Source: Gammaproteobacteria bacterium (GTDB lineage: Bacteria > Pseudomonadota > Gammaproteobacteria > Xanthomonadales > SZUA-36). From it: a stretch of 34,191 nt of DNA. Every line of letters starts with the position of its first letter. The first letter of the stretch is position 1. This document shows, piece by piece, positions 1 through 7,781 of the stretch. The notes below the pieces were generated by a model, which made no database searches, was not told the origin of the DNA, and worked only from the letters and a program-made list of their open reading frames with translations. Location: positions 1 to 34,191 of the forward strand of contig JAJRYF010000025.1 in the NCBI GenBank assembly GCA_024275935.1, in the 5' to 3' direction. A program made the translations under genes and the position numbers.

Positions 1-140
1 ATAAATGGCGGCGATTGAGAGGCTACCGACTACTTGCTGATGTTATCAGAGGCGTGAAATTTAAGGACGGAAAAGAAGTTATACAAGATCAATTGCAGGA
101 GACGGCTTAAACGGCCATACACCAGATTTGACTATAGCTC
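1..140 (+). mobile_element. 3' end of a mutator-type (IS256-like) insertion sequence
   Basis: The first 110 bases encode the C-terminus of a transposase. About 30 bases of non-coding sequence follow the stop codon, ending near ACTATAGCTC at 131-140. A short terminal repeat of the form 'CACCAGATTTGACTATAGCTC-like' directly after the transposase stop is typical of IS256-family ends as I remember them. The rest of the element lies left of the window, so its partner inverted repeat and target duplication cannot be checked. The reading frame that begins right at 140 appears to be a gene cut by this element. The family assignment is from memory of the family and is tentative. Confidence 0.55.
3..110 (+). 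CDS. Transposase, C-terminal fragment (mutator/IS256-like)
   Basis: An open frame enters from the left edge and ends at TAA 108-110, giving 35 residues. It starts KWRRLRGYRLLADVIRGVKF and ends QLQETA. The W-R-x-L-x-G-[YF]-x-L-L-x-D-V-I-x-G-V-x-F-x-D-G pattern resembles the C-terminal tail of mutator-type DDE transposases, past the catalytic glutamate. The catalytic residues would lie outside the window, so activity cannot be judged. The gene is cut only by the window edge; no internal stop is seen. It could belong to a related DDE family. Confidence 0.5.
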   Translation, partial: KWRRLRGYRLLADVIRGVKFKDGKEVIQDQLQETA

Positions 141-304
141 TGGATCAAATTTACCCCCACGATAGATTAGTTCCCTGGCAAGCTTGTTGGAATGAGTATT
201 TACAACGCCCTGAGAAAATCCTTGGTAATGCTACAGAAGGTGGTTGCATGGTCGAAAGCACGCAATCTGCAGAAGATATTATTGATGGGTGCGCGGGGCG
301 TTAA
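140..304 (+). pseudogene. C-terminal remnant of an unknown gene cut by the insertion sequence
   Basis: A frame open for 54 codons runs from the insertion-sequence end to TAA 302-304. It contains QIYPHDRLVPWQACWNEYLQ and ends DIIDGCAGR. It has no start codon near its beginning and no ribosome site, but its composition (Trp, Tyr, His and Cys present, no low-complexity bias) looks like real coding sequence. It ends 11 bases before the stop of the convergent DUF192 gene, as a neighbouring native gene would. I do not recognise the family. The simplest reading is that the insertion sequence removed or displaced the 5' part. Confidence 0.4.
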
Positions 305-315
305 TTGTGCTTGGC

Positions 316-762
316 TTATTGTAGGTGCAGTTCCAACTTATCGCCAACTTGTACTCCCCACTTGTTGGCAAGTCCTGCGTTTACTTCAAGCACATACTTA
401 CCAGGCGCTGTGCTTTGGTACGAAGGGCAGCGTGAAACTTTGCACGGTGGGGTATCAGCAGCCACACTTATTAAGCGTAAATCTTTATCGAAAAACAGTA
501 TGTCCAGTGAGATAAGGGTGTTTTTCATCCAAAATGACAGCGTCTCTGTTCGTGGATAAATAAATAACATGCCGTGGTCGTCAGCCAGTTTATTTCGATA
601 CATTAGACCTATGGCTTGCTTTGACGGACTATCGGCAACCTCTACTGTAATTGTTTGCCCTTTCAGCTTTACATAAGGTTTAGATTCCGCGCAGGCGCTA
701 AGGCTTAGCAGCAGTACTATAGCTAGGGTCGTAATTTGGAGGGTATGGCGGTGAAAAGGCAT
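316..762 (-). CDS. DUF192 family lipoprotein
   Basis: 148 residues. The N-terminus is a lipoprotein signal: positive start, hydrophobic core at about residues 10-20, lipobox LSAC with Cys24. The mature part is a single DUF192 domain (about residues 33-145), recognisable from KQAIGLMYRNKL, GMLFIYP, LSFWMKNTLISLDILFFD and the C-terminal APGKYVLEVNAG segment. Members are small beta-rich envelope proteins of unknown biochemical role. The length is normal for the family. The gene is convergent with the truncated gene on its left and has its own promoter region of about 130 bases before the PDZ gene, which lies on the same strand. The function is not assigned. Confidence 0.85.
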   Translation of the reverse strand: MPFHRHTLQITTLAIVLLLSLSACAESKPYVKLKGQTITVEVADSPSKQAIGLMYRNKLADDHGMLFIYPRTETLSFWMKNTLISLDILFFDKDLRLISVAADTPPCKVSRCPSYQSTAPGKYVLEVNAGLANKWGVQVGDKLELHLQ

Positions 763-896
763 ACCTTAATTCTACCCCAATCTATAGTCTTGAGGTAGCA
801 CCGCCGACTATAGTTTATGGAAGATCTATATCCATATTCTCGTAGATAAACAATGAAACGCCTGCTCGTTGTATACGCAAGCGCCCAGACTGGAGT

Positions 897-1283
897 TTAT
901 CTGGGTCTAGCAGCTAGCGTCAGCTTTATTTTGTGGGTGTCATTATCGCGCATATAGCCCACTTCTATGGTGTCGCCTACAGAGTGTTTGGTTAGTTCAG
1001 TGGAGTAGCTGCGTAAATCTGAAACCTCATTACCCGCAAGCGTGATAATTACATCACCTTTTTGTAAGCCTGCGGATGCAGCGGGGGAGCCATCACTCAC
1101 CGATGCCACCAAAAGACCTTTACCGGTAAAATTGAAGTCAGGCATAACCCCGGTGCTTACAGTACGGCCTACATGCTTGGCCTTTTGCTCCTCGGTAGCT
1201 TCGTGAGCAAATGATGGGCTACTGAGTAAAGCACTGACAAATAAGGCGGTTAGTAAGATTAAAATTTTGTTATTGGTATTCAT
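897..1283 (-). CDS. Small exported PDZ-domain protein
   Basis: The chosen start gives 128 residues (MNTNNKILIL...). The ATG at 1283-1281 is preceded by AGGAAATAAC, a good ribosome site, while an upstream in-frame start has none. Residues 1-26 form a Sec signal peptide ending SPSFA. One PDZ domain follows (about residues 45-120), seen in GLLVASVSDGSPAASAGLQK, GDVIITLAGNEV and HSVGDTIEVGYMRD. There is no protease domain, so unlike DegP/DegS this is a free-standing PDZ module, presumably a periplasmic peptide-binding or adaptor protein. It shares its strand with the DUF192 lipoprotein but is separated from it by about 130 bases. The partner is unknown. Confidence 0.8.
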   Translation of the reverse strand: MNTNNKILILLTALFVSALLSSPSFAHEATEEQKAKHVGRTVSTGVMPDFNFTGKGLLVASVSDGSPAASAGLQKGDVIITLAGNEVSDLRSYSTELTKHSVGDTIEVGYMRDNDTHKIKLTLAARPR

Positions 1284-1459
1284 GTTATTTCCTAAAGATA
1301 TATAAGTTAACGAGTTGATTGTTCTTCTGCGAATTAATAGCAAGCTGATTTACCAGTAAGGTTACAGCAAACGCCGGTATGGAAACAGGTTTAAGTGCTC
1401 AAACGACTTGTTTTTGTGGCGACTGTGCCTTCAGTAAAAGTTTCTGGCAAAGCTTGGCT

Positions 1460-1519
1460 TTACTTTTTTGCCATAATGTAGCCGTGGATGGGCACACCGC
1501 CAACATTAACTACAGACAT
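1460..1519 (-). CDS. Possible 19-residue small ORF
   Basis: On the minus strand, ATG 1519-1517 is preceded by AAGGGAGGTTAT, a strong ribosome site at good spacing. The frame encodes MSVVNVGGVPIHGYIMAKK and stops with TAA. The frame also extends upstream without a start to about 1576 (TAAPKTDAGL...), so it may instead be the tail of a decayed gene. It lies about 180 bases upstream of the PDZ gene on the same strand. No family is recognised. Confidence 0.25.
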   Translation of the reverse strand: MSVVNVGGVPIHGYIMAKK

Positions 1520-1575
1520 ATAACCTCCCTTCACTAAGCGCTCTATTAGTCCTGCATCGGTTTTTGGAGCCGCTG

Positions 1576-1701
1576 TCACAATTTAATAAAGGTTTCCTGA
1601 GTTACATCTTCCGTCTCGGCACGGTCATGCAACATATACAAAGCCAGGGTAAAACCTGATTCTGGTGCAATTTGACCATGTTGTGGAATTTTCGACTCAT
1701 T
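1576..1701 (-). pseudogene. Fragment of a sigma-70/ECF-like factor (region 2)
   Basis: The minus-strand frame from 1701 to a TGA at 1578-1576 encodes 41 residues including FTLALYMLHDRAETEDVTQE followed by TFIKL. This matches the pattern of region 2 of ECF sigma factors ([LA]-[LY]-x-[ML]-x-x-[DR]-x-x-[AD]-[EA]-D-[VL]-[TV]-Q-[ED]-[TV]-[FW]). The TGA sits where the family has Trp after K-L, and the next codons (QRLQKPMQD) continue plausibly, so one TGG-to-TGA change may be involved. No start codon, no N-terminal part and no region 4 are seen. I read it as a decayed remnant. Confidence 0.4.
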
Positions 1702-1782
1702 TCAATAGCATAAACGCTCCGGCACTAATAAAGTTACAATTTTGCTACAATACTTTATTCATATTATTGAGGGCGAAATAAC

Positions 1783-2265
1783 ATGCAAGTAACTAACGAC
1801 AAGGTTGTCAGTTTCCACTACAGCTTAAAGCTAGCCGATCAGACACAATTGGAAAGCTCCGAAAACTCTGATCCTATGGTTTACCTGCACGGTAAGGCGA
1901 ATATCATTCCCGGACTGGAAAAAGGCCTTGAAGGTAAGTCTGCAGGGGATGAGTTCTCAATAACCGTGGCTCCGGCAGAAGCCTATGGTGAATACAATCC
2001 GCAACTACAAATGCGGTTGCCAATTAAAAACTTAAAAGCCCAGGGTAAACTGCAGGTAAATACTCTGGCAGTAGTGCAAACTGATGATGGCCCACGACAG
2101 GTCAGGGTAATTAAAATTGGGCGTTTTCATGCCGATGTTGATGCCAACCACCCGCTGGCGGGGCAAACGCTTACATTTGACGGCAAAGTTGAAGACATTC
2201 GGGATGCTACCGACGAAGAGTTAGAGCATGGTCATGCCCATGGTCCTGGTGGCCACCAGCACTGA
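1783..2265 (+). CDS. slyD: FKBP-type peptidyl-prolyl isomerase, SlyD-like
   Basis: 160 residues, the usual SlyD range. The start ATG follows TTGAGGGCGAAATAAC. The FKBP domain is split as in SlyD: about residues 1-70 (VVSFHYSLKL, GLEKGLEGKSAGDEF, APAEAYGEYN), an inserted flap about 75-120, and a return segment with NHPLAGQTLTFDGKV near 130-140. The C-terminus is His-rich (His149, 151, 153, 158 and 160), the metal-binding tail that in SlyD carries nickel for hydrogenase maturation. The tail has no cysteines, unlike E. coli SlyD. It should act in the cytoplasm as a prolyl isomerase/chaperone. No hydrogenase or urease genes are nearby, so a metal-delivery role is unproven. The paralogue FkpB is shorter and lacks the tail. 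Confidence 0.88.
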   Translation: MQVTNDKVVSFHYSLKLADQTQLESSENSDPMVYLHGKANIIPGLEKGLEGKSAGDEFSITVAPAEAYGEYNPQLQMRLPIKNLKAQGKLQVNTLAVVQTDDGPRQVRVIKIGRFHADVDANHPLAGQTLTFDGKVEDIRDATDEELEHGHAHGPGGHQH

Positions 2266-2338
2266 TGGTAGGAACTTTAGTGGATAATTAAGCTCTATAG
2301 CTTACTCGCTAAATGCGTGGGTTAAACGGAGAGATACT

Positions 2339-2839
2339 ATGAAAATATTGATTAAGACACTAAGTGTGGCCATTGCCATATTTATTACCGCTACAGTTAG
2401 CGCTTTACCAGCACCAGAGAACACGGTTGTATTTGGGAACGCTGCAAAGTTCACTGATTTTCGGATTGAATCAATGCCGATGGAAAAAAACATCAGCATC
2501 TTGAAAGATGACCTACAGCGCCAGTTAACTAGGTCTATGCAAAGGTATTTGCCAGAGGGCAATACCATGCAAATAAAAATCACCGATGTTGATATGGCGG
2601 GCCAAGTAGTGCCGGGCCAGCAATTTCGACGGGTGCTCCAGCAGCTCGATAAAGCCCAGTTATCTTTTTCATATCGTTGGTTAGATGCCGAGGGCAAGCT
2701 GGTATTAGCGGATGAGGTTAAATTGTCTAATCGCAACCTGGCGAACATCGCAAGTCAGGCTAATAAATACAGCAGTAGCCGCTTCCCCTACGAAACCGTA
2801 TTGTTTGACCGGTGGTTGTACCGGTTGACTAAAGGTTAA
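2339..2839 (+). CDS. DUF3016 family exported protein
   Basis: 166 residues. Residues 1-22 form a signal peptide ending SALPA. The mature part fits DUF3016: VVFGNAAKFTDFR, then LQRQLTRSMQRYLPEGNTMQ, KITDVDMAGQV and a C-terminal FPYETVLFDRWL. The alternating IT-V-D-DAG segment is the family's most conserved part. These are periplasmic proteins of unknown function common in gammaproteobacteria. The ATG follows CGGAGAGATACT. It lies 73 bases after slyD in the same direction and may be cotranscribed with it, and 111 bases before the TetR gene, whose own promoter occupies that gap. Confidence 0.75.
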   Translation: MKILIKTLSVAIAIFITATVSALPAPENTVVFGNAAKFTDFRIESMPMEKNISILKDDLQRQLTRSMQRYLPEGNTMQIKITDVDMAGQVVPGQQFRRVLQQLDKAQLSFSYRWLDAEGKLVLADEVKLSNRNLANIASQANKYSSSRFPYETVLFDRWLYRLTKG

Positions 2840-2848
2840 TCCCCTAAG

Positions 2849-2902
2849 TTGGTATACAACACAAAACTAGGCTATACTTCCGGCTGACCGACCGGTCGGT
2901 CA
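2849..2902 (+). promoter_or_regulatory. Promoter and palindromic operator of the TetR-RND operon
   Basis: TTGGTA at 2849-2854 and TATACT at 2873-2878, 18 bases apart, make a good sigma70 promoter. Seven bases downstream lies a perfect 18-base palindrome, TGACCGACCGGTCGGTCA (2885-2902), which would cover the transcription start. GACCGACCGGTCGGTC-type palindromes are typical operators of TetR-family repressors. The first gene behind it encodes a TetR protein, so autorepression of the pump operon is the natural inference. Confidence 0.82.
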
Positions 2903-2950
2903 TTCATTTTACATGACTGATCCCCCGGCTAATTAAAGCTCGGAACAACC

Positions 2951-3589
2951 ATGATAAAAGCTACTGTTAACCACCAACCATGTAACTGTGCCACCGAAGC
3001 AATTTTGGCTGCTGCTGAAGAATTATTCGCCCAGCAAGGGTTTGCAGCGGTTTCTATTCGTGAAATTGCCCTATCTGCGGGGGTCTCCAAAGCCAATGTA
3101 TTTCACCACTTTGGGACTAAAGATCAGCTTTATAAGCGGGTAATTCAGCAGATTATTCAAGCCTCAACCGAGTTGCTAGATGAGTTGGGCGAGGGCGATG
3201 ATGACTATCGCTCCCGCTTATTGCACTTTAATCGTGGGCAACTGCAGAATATCTTATCCAACCCGCAAGGTGCTTGCTTGCTGTTGCAAGAGTCGTTGGC
3301 ATTACGCAGTGGTCATGGCCAACAAATGGCCGCAGACTTGCTCGGTAAGCAGTTCAACCGCTTGGTAAAACTGATAAGCAAAGGCCAGCAGCAAAGTGAA
3401 ATTCGAGCCAGCCTGGACCCAGCCATGGTCGCAACTTTGCTGGTATCGGCAAATTTATTCTTTTTTGATGCAATGCCGGTGTTAGCGCATCTGGATACAG
3501 TAAGTTTTGCTGATAATCCGGATAAGTTTTCTGAGGGCGTAATTGACACTCTATTTCAGGGAATAGCAGCCCGGGAGACTGGCTCATGA
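2951..3589 (+). CDS. TetR family transcriptional regulator of the adjacent RND pump
   Basis: 212 residues. The N-terminal helix-turn-helix domain is about residues 14-62: ILAAAEELFAQQGFAAVSIR, then EIALSAGVSKANVFHHFGTK, which is the canonical TetR recognition helix. The C-terminal ligand domain (about 80-205) is all-helical and variable, so the inducer cannot be told. Its stop overlaps the start of the membrane-fusion gene by four bases (ATGA), so the repressor and pump are one transcript, and the palindrome at the promoter is the probable binding site. The likely job is to release the pump operon when a toxic ligand binds. N-terminal Cys12 and Cys14 (PCNCAT) are unusual but lie outside the DNA-binding helices. 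Confidence 0.9.
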   Translation: MIKATVNHQPCNCATEAILAAAEELFAQQGFAAVSIREIALSAGVSKANVFHHFGTKDQLYKRVIQQIIQASTELLDELGEGDDDYRSRLLHFNRGQLQNILSNPQGACLLLQESLALRSGHGQQMAADLLGKQFNRLVKLISKGQQQSEIRASLDPAMVATLLVSANLFFFDAMPVLAHLDTVSFADNPDKFSEGVIDTLFQGIAARETGS

Positions 3590-4662
3590 AAGCTCATAAT
3601 CAAGTACTAAGCACTCTCGGCGCATTAATACTTCTGGTTGGCTGCGCTCAGGAGGAGGCTAACAGTAATAGCGTTTCCGAAAAGCCGGAAACTATTATCC
3701 AGGCAGCAACTGTAGAGGTTGGCAAGATGCAATACTGGCTGGAAACAGTTGGTACCCTTGAGAGTGTAAACAGCCCTAGAGTGGCAGCCGAGGTATCTGG
3801 GAAAATAATTGAATTGCTGGTTGAAAGTGGTGAGATAGTGGCAGCCGAGCAAGTGCTGCTACGAGTTGACCCAAGGAGTCTAGTATTGCAAAAGAAAGCC
3901 GCTCAGGCAGACTTGCAACGCTTGTCAGTGCTACTTAAAAACGAAACCAAGCGGGTAAAGCGGTTAACTGATCTTGGTAAGAAGGATTATGTTTCTCGTA
4001 GCGGCCTGGACGATGCCAATGCCAAATTAGCCGGTTACAAGGCGCAGTCACAGGCGGCAAAAGCCCAGCTGGAACTGGTTCAGGACCAGCTTGACCGAAC
4101 TGAAATTAAAGCCCCGTTTGCGGCCAAAATCGATCAGCGACTAGTGTCGCTAGGCGACTATTTACGCCCCGGAACCCCAGTGTTTACCTTGGCTGAAACC
4201 GATCGCTTACAGGCCAGATTGCCGATTCCCGAAGTTGTTGCCGGGAAAATCCGCAGCGGGCAGTTAGTTGAAATTAGTATCGCTACAGATTCGGAAACGA
4301 CTATAGAAACCAAAATTCAGGATATCCAGCCGGTTATTACCAGTGGAGCTCGCTCTTTGGTGGTTATAGCAGATGTGGTTGCCGCCATAAACAGATACCC
4401 GGGAGCGACTGTGCGGGCGCGGATATTAACGGGTGAAAACCGGGCAGCGATATTAATTCCCACAGCGGCAATTGTGCGGCGACCTGATGGCGATGTGGTT
4501 TATATAATCTATGGCAACCGAGTTGAGCAACAGCTTGTCACTAGAGGCCAACGCCACGGTCAGCAACTTGAGATTCTTAGCGGCCTTGAAGGTGATGAGC
4601 AAATTGCTACTGATGGTGCTGGTTTTCTGAGCGATGGCGCAAGAGTACGGGTACAACAGTGA
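3586..4662 (+). CDS. RND efflux periplasmic adaptor (membrane fusion protein), lipoprotein
   Basis: 358 residues. The signal ends in lipobox LVGC (Cys20), so the mature protein should be lipid-anchored in the periplasm. The domain order is standard: barrel/lipoyl half (VAAEVSGKIIELLVESGEIV near residue 70), a coiled-coil hairpin about 100-165 rich in Lys, Leu and Gln, the second lipoyl half (APFAAKIDQRLVSLGDYLRP), beta-barrel, and membrane-proximal domain (AAILIPTAAIVRRPDGDVVY). It couples the inner-membrane pump to an outer-membrane channel. Its start overlaps the TetR stop and its own stop overlaps the pump start by four bases. No outer-membrane factor gene is next to it, so a TolC encoded elsewhere must serve. 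Confidence 0.92.
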   Translation: MKAHNQVLSTLGALILLVGCAQEEANSNSVSEKPETIIQAATVEVGKMQYWLETVGTLESVNSPRVAAEVSGKIIELLVESGEIVAAEQVLLRVDPRSLVLQKKAAQADLQRLSVLLKNETKRVKRLTDLGKKDYVSRSGLDDANAKLAGYKAQSQAAKAQLELVQDQLDRTEIKAPFAAKIDQRLVSLGDYLRPGTPVFTLAETDRLQARLPIPEVVAGKIRSGQLVEISIATDSETTIETKIQDIQPVITSGARSLVVIADVVAAINRYPGATVRARILTGENRAAILIPTAAIVRRPDGDVVYIIYGNRVEQQLVTRGQRHGQQLEILSGLEGDEQIATDGAGFLSDGARVRVQQ

Positions 4663-7600
4663 TCTTGCCAGAACTAGCGGTACGCCGCCATGTAATGACC
4701 TGGATGGTCTCTGCGGTCTTGGTTTTGTTTGGGGTTATTGCCTATAAAAACATTGGAGTAGATCGCTTCCCGGAAATTGAATTCCCAATGATCTCGGTAA
4801 CTACACTGCTTCCTGGCGGAACCCCGGAAATTATTGATTCGAGTATTACCAATGTAATCGAAACTTCGGTAAATGCAGTTTCCGGGATAGAGCATATTCA
4901 TTCAAAATCATTCCCCGGAGCCTCTATTATTAATGTGCAATTTAATAATAATAAAGATGTAGATGTAGCCTTCAACGAAATACAGGCAAAAGTTAGCGGT
5001 ATATTAAGAGAGTTGCCTCGCGATGCTGAACCGCCAGTAATAGCCAAGGTGGGCTTTGGGGCGCTGCCAATAATGTGGCTTACCTTATCTGGTGACCGCA
5101 CCCTGCAACAATTAAATCAGTACGCCCGTAACAATATTAAAAAGCGTCTGGAAACTATTGATGGTGTAGGTGAGGTTAGTCTTGGTGGTGAAAGAAAACG
5201 CACCATTCGGGTAAACCTGGATTTAGCCAAAATGGCAGCCTTACGGGTAGCAGTGCCTGATCTAGTGCGAGCTTTTAGGTCTGAGCATTTACGCCTTCCT
5301 GGCGGGTTCTTGGTTAATGGGCAACGCGAAGATCTAATCGAGCTGGATTTGGAATTCCATAACCCTGAAGAACTCGGCGAGATGATAATTTTGCACCCCC
5401 AGCCAGAGCCAGGTTCACGCTCTCCTGCGGCTCCAGTAAGGCTGCGTGATATTGCCAATATAGATGATGGCCTGGCAGATTACCGGCAACTGGCCCGCTA
5501 TAACAGCAAGGCCACCGTTGGCCTGGCGATTATTCGTGTACAAGGCGCCAATTCAGCAGCCATTATTGATGAGGTTGAGCGCCGCCTGGCTGCTGAGGTA
5601 ATGCCCAACCTGCCTGCTGGTATGAACTTGGAAATTGCCCATAATGATGGTGACCTAATTGATGGGATTATTAATTCCCTGAAAGAGCATCTGTTGCTTG
5701 GTACGCTTTTTACTGCCCTTGTGGTGCTGTTGTTCCTGCGCAATTTCCGCTCTACTTTAATTATTGCAGCAGCAATTCCAGTCTCGTTACTGGGCGCGGT
5801 TGCGGTTATGTATTTTATGGGCTACACCTTCAATACCATGACTTTGCTGGCCCTGCTGTTGTTAATCGGAATTGTTGTGGATGATGCCATTGTGGTGTTG
5901 GAAAACATCTTTAGGCATCGCTCAGAAGTTGACCCAGGCCCCAAACGAGCAGCTGTAAATGGCAGCAATGAGGTGGTTTTTGCCGTACTGGCAGCTACTT
6001 TAACGCTAGTGGCAATCTTTGCCCCGGTAGTATTTATGGAAGGCATAGTTGGGCGTTTCTTCCAGGCATTTGCGGTAGTGGTGACGGTAGGCGTGCTGGT
6101 TTCCTTGTTTGTTTCCTTAACTCTTACCCCTATGCTCTGTTCGCGTTATTTACAGGTAGATAAAAATGCGGGTAAGCTTAGCAGTTCAATGGGCCGAGGC
6201 TTTGAGCGGCTTGATAGTTTCTATAAACGCTTGCTAGGATCAGCCTTGCGCCATCGCCGTATAGTGGTGCTTATTACGCTAGGTATAGTTCTTAGTAGTG
6301 GTTTCTTTTTTACCAATATAGGCAGTGGCTTTATGCCCGAAGAAGATGAAGGGCGCTTTCAGGTAACCTTCAAAACCCCTTTAGGTTCAAGCATTGAATA
6401 TACTGCCAGAAAACTTGGTGAGTTAGAGGCAATTCTTGCAGAGCAAGAAGCTGTCGCCGGTTACTTTGCTACCATCGGTAGCGGCCAGTCGCGGCAGGTA
6501 AACCAGGGTAGCATCATCGTTCGCCTAAAACCATGGGAGCGGCGTGAACAATCTCAGTTACAAGTTGTTGGTGAGTTGAGATCTAAGTTTTCTCAAATTG
6601 CTGGAATCAAGGCCTATTCTTCTGCGCTGCCAATGATTGGTGGCCAACGAGGTGAGTCACTACAGTTTGTACTAAGTGGCCCGGATTTGTTTCGAGTGGC
6701 AGAGCTGGCTGAAGATTTAAAGCTAAAACTGGTTGATTACCCCGATATCGGGGTACCAGATCTTGATCTGGAGCTGGCTCTGCCGCAGCAATCCATTGTA
6801 GTAGACCGGGAAAAAGCCCGCAGTCTGGGGATACCCGGTAGCGATATAGCCATGGCTATCAATGTGCTGGCAGCGGGCTTTAATGTTGCCCGCTATAACG
6901 ATGACCCGGGCGATGGCCAGCGTTATGACATCCGCCTGAAAGCGGCAGCTGGTGAGCTAAAAGAAAATGTAGATCTGGCGCGGGTCTGGTTGCGTACAGC
7001 CAGTGGCGAAATGGTCCGTTTGGACAATCTGGTTAAGCTCGAAGATCAACTTGGTGCAGCGGTAATTTCTCGCATGGACTTGCGTTATGCTGCCTACTTT
7101 TATTCAACACCCATTGGCTCACTTGGCGATGCTGTTAAATTAGTGCTTGAGGCGGCAGATGGAATGCTACCGCCCGGCTATGATGTGAGAATGATTGGCG
7201 AGGCTGAGGAATTCGGCAAAACCGCAGGCTATATGATATTTGCCTTTGTTACCGCCTTGATCTTAGTGTTTATGGTGCTGGCCAGTCAATTCAATTCATT
7301 TATTCAGCCGTTAATAGTAATGGTGGCACAACCGTTGGCAATAATCGGCAGTGTGGGTGCACTTTGGCTTACCGGCCACTCGCTAAACATTTTTTCCATG
7401 ATTGGTCTGGTGTTATTGGTCGGCCTGGTTGCCAAAAACTCAATCTTGCTGGTTGACCTGACTAATCAATTTCGCCAACAAGGCCAAGAAGTTGACGAGG
7501 CTCTAATTAATGCCTGTCCCCAGCGTCTGCGACCAGTATTAATGACCTCACTTACCGTTATTCTAGCGATGATACCCGCAGCGGTTGGTGCCGGTGCCGG

Positions 7601-7745
7601 CGCTGATATAAATTCACCACTAGCAGTCGCCGTTATCGGCGGAATGATTAGCTCGACCTTGCTAACGCTGGTGGTGGTACCGGCTGTGTATTCTTTGGTA
7701 GAGGGGCGGCGGGAGAGGAGTAGCCCAGAATTGCCTGCTATATAG
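4659..7745 (+). CDS. RND family multidrug efflux transporter (HAE1/AcrB-like)
   Basis: 1028 residues, normal for the family. The start is GTG 4659 overlapping the adaptor stop (GTGA). N-terminal transmembrane helix about 14-32, then the porter domain with FPEIEFPMISVTTLLPGGTP. Helix 4 carries GIVVDDAIVVLENI, with the Asp pair of the proton relay, and the second bundle has VGLVAKNSILLVDLTNQ with the matching Lys. The two halves each have a large periplasmic loop (about 40-335 and 560-860) and the C-terminal helices end VVVPAVYSLVEG. It should be an inner-membrane proton/drug antiporter exporting through a tripartite channel. Its closest type looks like the small-molecule HAE1 pumps, not the metal-exporting CusA type, but the substrate is not visible in the sequence. 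Confidence 0.93.
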   Translation: MILPELAVRRHVMTWMVSAVLVLFGVIAYKNIGVDRFPEIEFPMISVTTLLPGGTPEIIDSSITNVIETSVNAVSGIEHIHSKSFPGASIINVQFNNNKDVDVAFNEIQAKVSGILRELPRDAEPPVIAKVGFGALPIMWLTLSGDRTLQQLNQYARNNIKKRLETIDGVGEVSLGGERKRTIRVNLDLAKMAALRVAVPDLVRAFRSEHLRLPGGFLVNGQREDLIELDLEFHNPEELGEMIILHPQPEPGSRSPAAPVRLRDIANIDDGLADYRQLARYNSKATVGLAIIRVQGANSAAIIDEVERRLAAEVMPNLPAGMNLEIAHNDGDLIDGIINSLKEHLLLGTLFTALVVLLFLRNFRSTLIIAAAIPVSLLGAVAVMYFMGYTFNTMTLLALLLLIGIVVDDAIVVLENIFRHRSEVDPGPKRAAVNGSNEVVFAVLAATLTLVAIFAPVVFMEGIVGRFFQAFAVVVTVGVLVSLFVSLTLTPMLCSRYLQVDKNAGKLSSSMGRGFERLDSFYKRLLGSALRHRRIVVLITLGIVLSSGFFFTNIGSGFMPEEDEGRFQVTFKTPLGSSIEYTARKLGELEAILAEQEAVAGYFATIGSGQSRQVNQGSIIVRLKPWERREQSQLQVVGELRSKFSQIAGIKAYSSALPMIGGQRGESLQFVLSGPDLFRVAELAEDLKLKLVDYPDIGVPDLDLELALPQQSIVVDREKARSLGIPGSDIAMAINVLAAGFNVARYNDDPGDGQRYDIRLKAAAGELKENVDLARVWLRTASGEMVRLDNLVKLEDQLGAAVISRMDLRYAAYFYSTPIGSLGDAVKLVLEAADGMLPPGYDVRMIGEAEEFGKTAGYMIFAFVTALILVFMVLASQFNSFIQPLIVMVAQPLAIIGSVGALWLTGHSLNIFSMIGLVLLVGLVAKNSILLVDLTNQFRQQGQEVDEALINACPQRLRPVLMTSLTVILAMIPAAVGAGAGADINSPLAVAVIGGMISSTLLTLVVVPAVYSLVEGRRERSSPELPAI

Positions 7746-7781
7746 TCGGCTTGTGTGATGTTAGATGGAAGGCCCTGCTCT

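Larger units (their letters stand above)
1284..1782. other. Gene-poor 500-base stretch
   Basis: Between the PDZ and SlyD genes there is no intact gene. It holds the promoter region of the PDZ gene (right of 1283), the possible 19-residue ORF and the sigma-factor fragment on the minus strand. The last 60 bases are AT-rich and should hold the promoter of the SlyD gene; TACAATACTTTATTC at about 1748-1760 is AT-rich enough for a -10 region, but no clear -35 box stands out. Confidence 0.5.

Noticed and set aside
2302-2748. 149-codon open frame on the minus strand
   Set aside because: It lies opposite the DUF3016 gene, has no signal or family motif, and the plus-strand frame has a signal peptide and good ribosome site.
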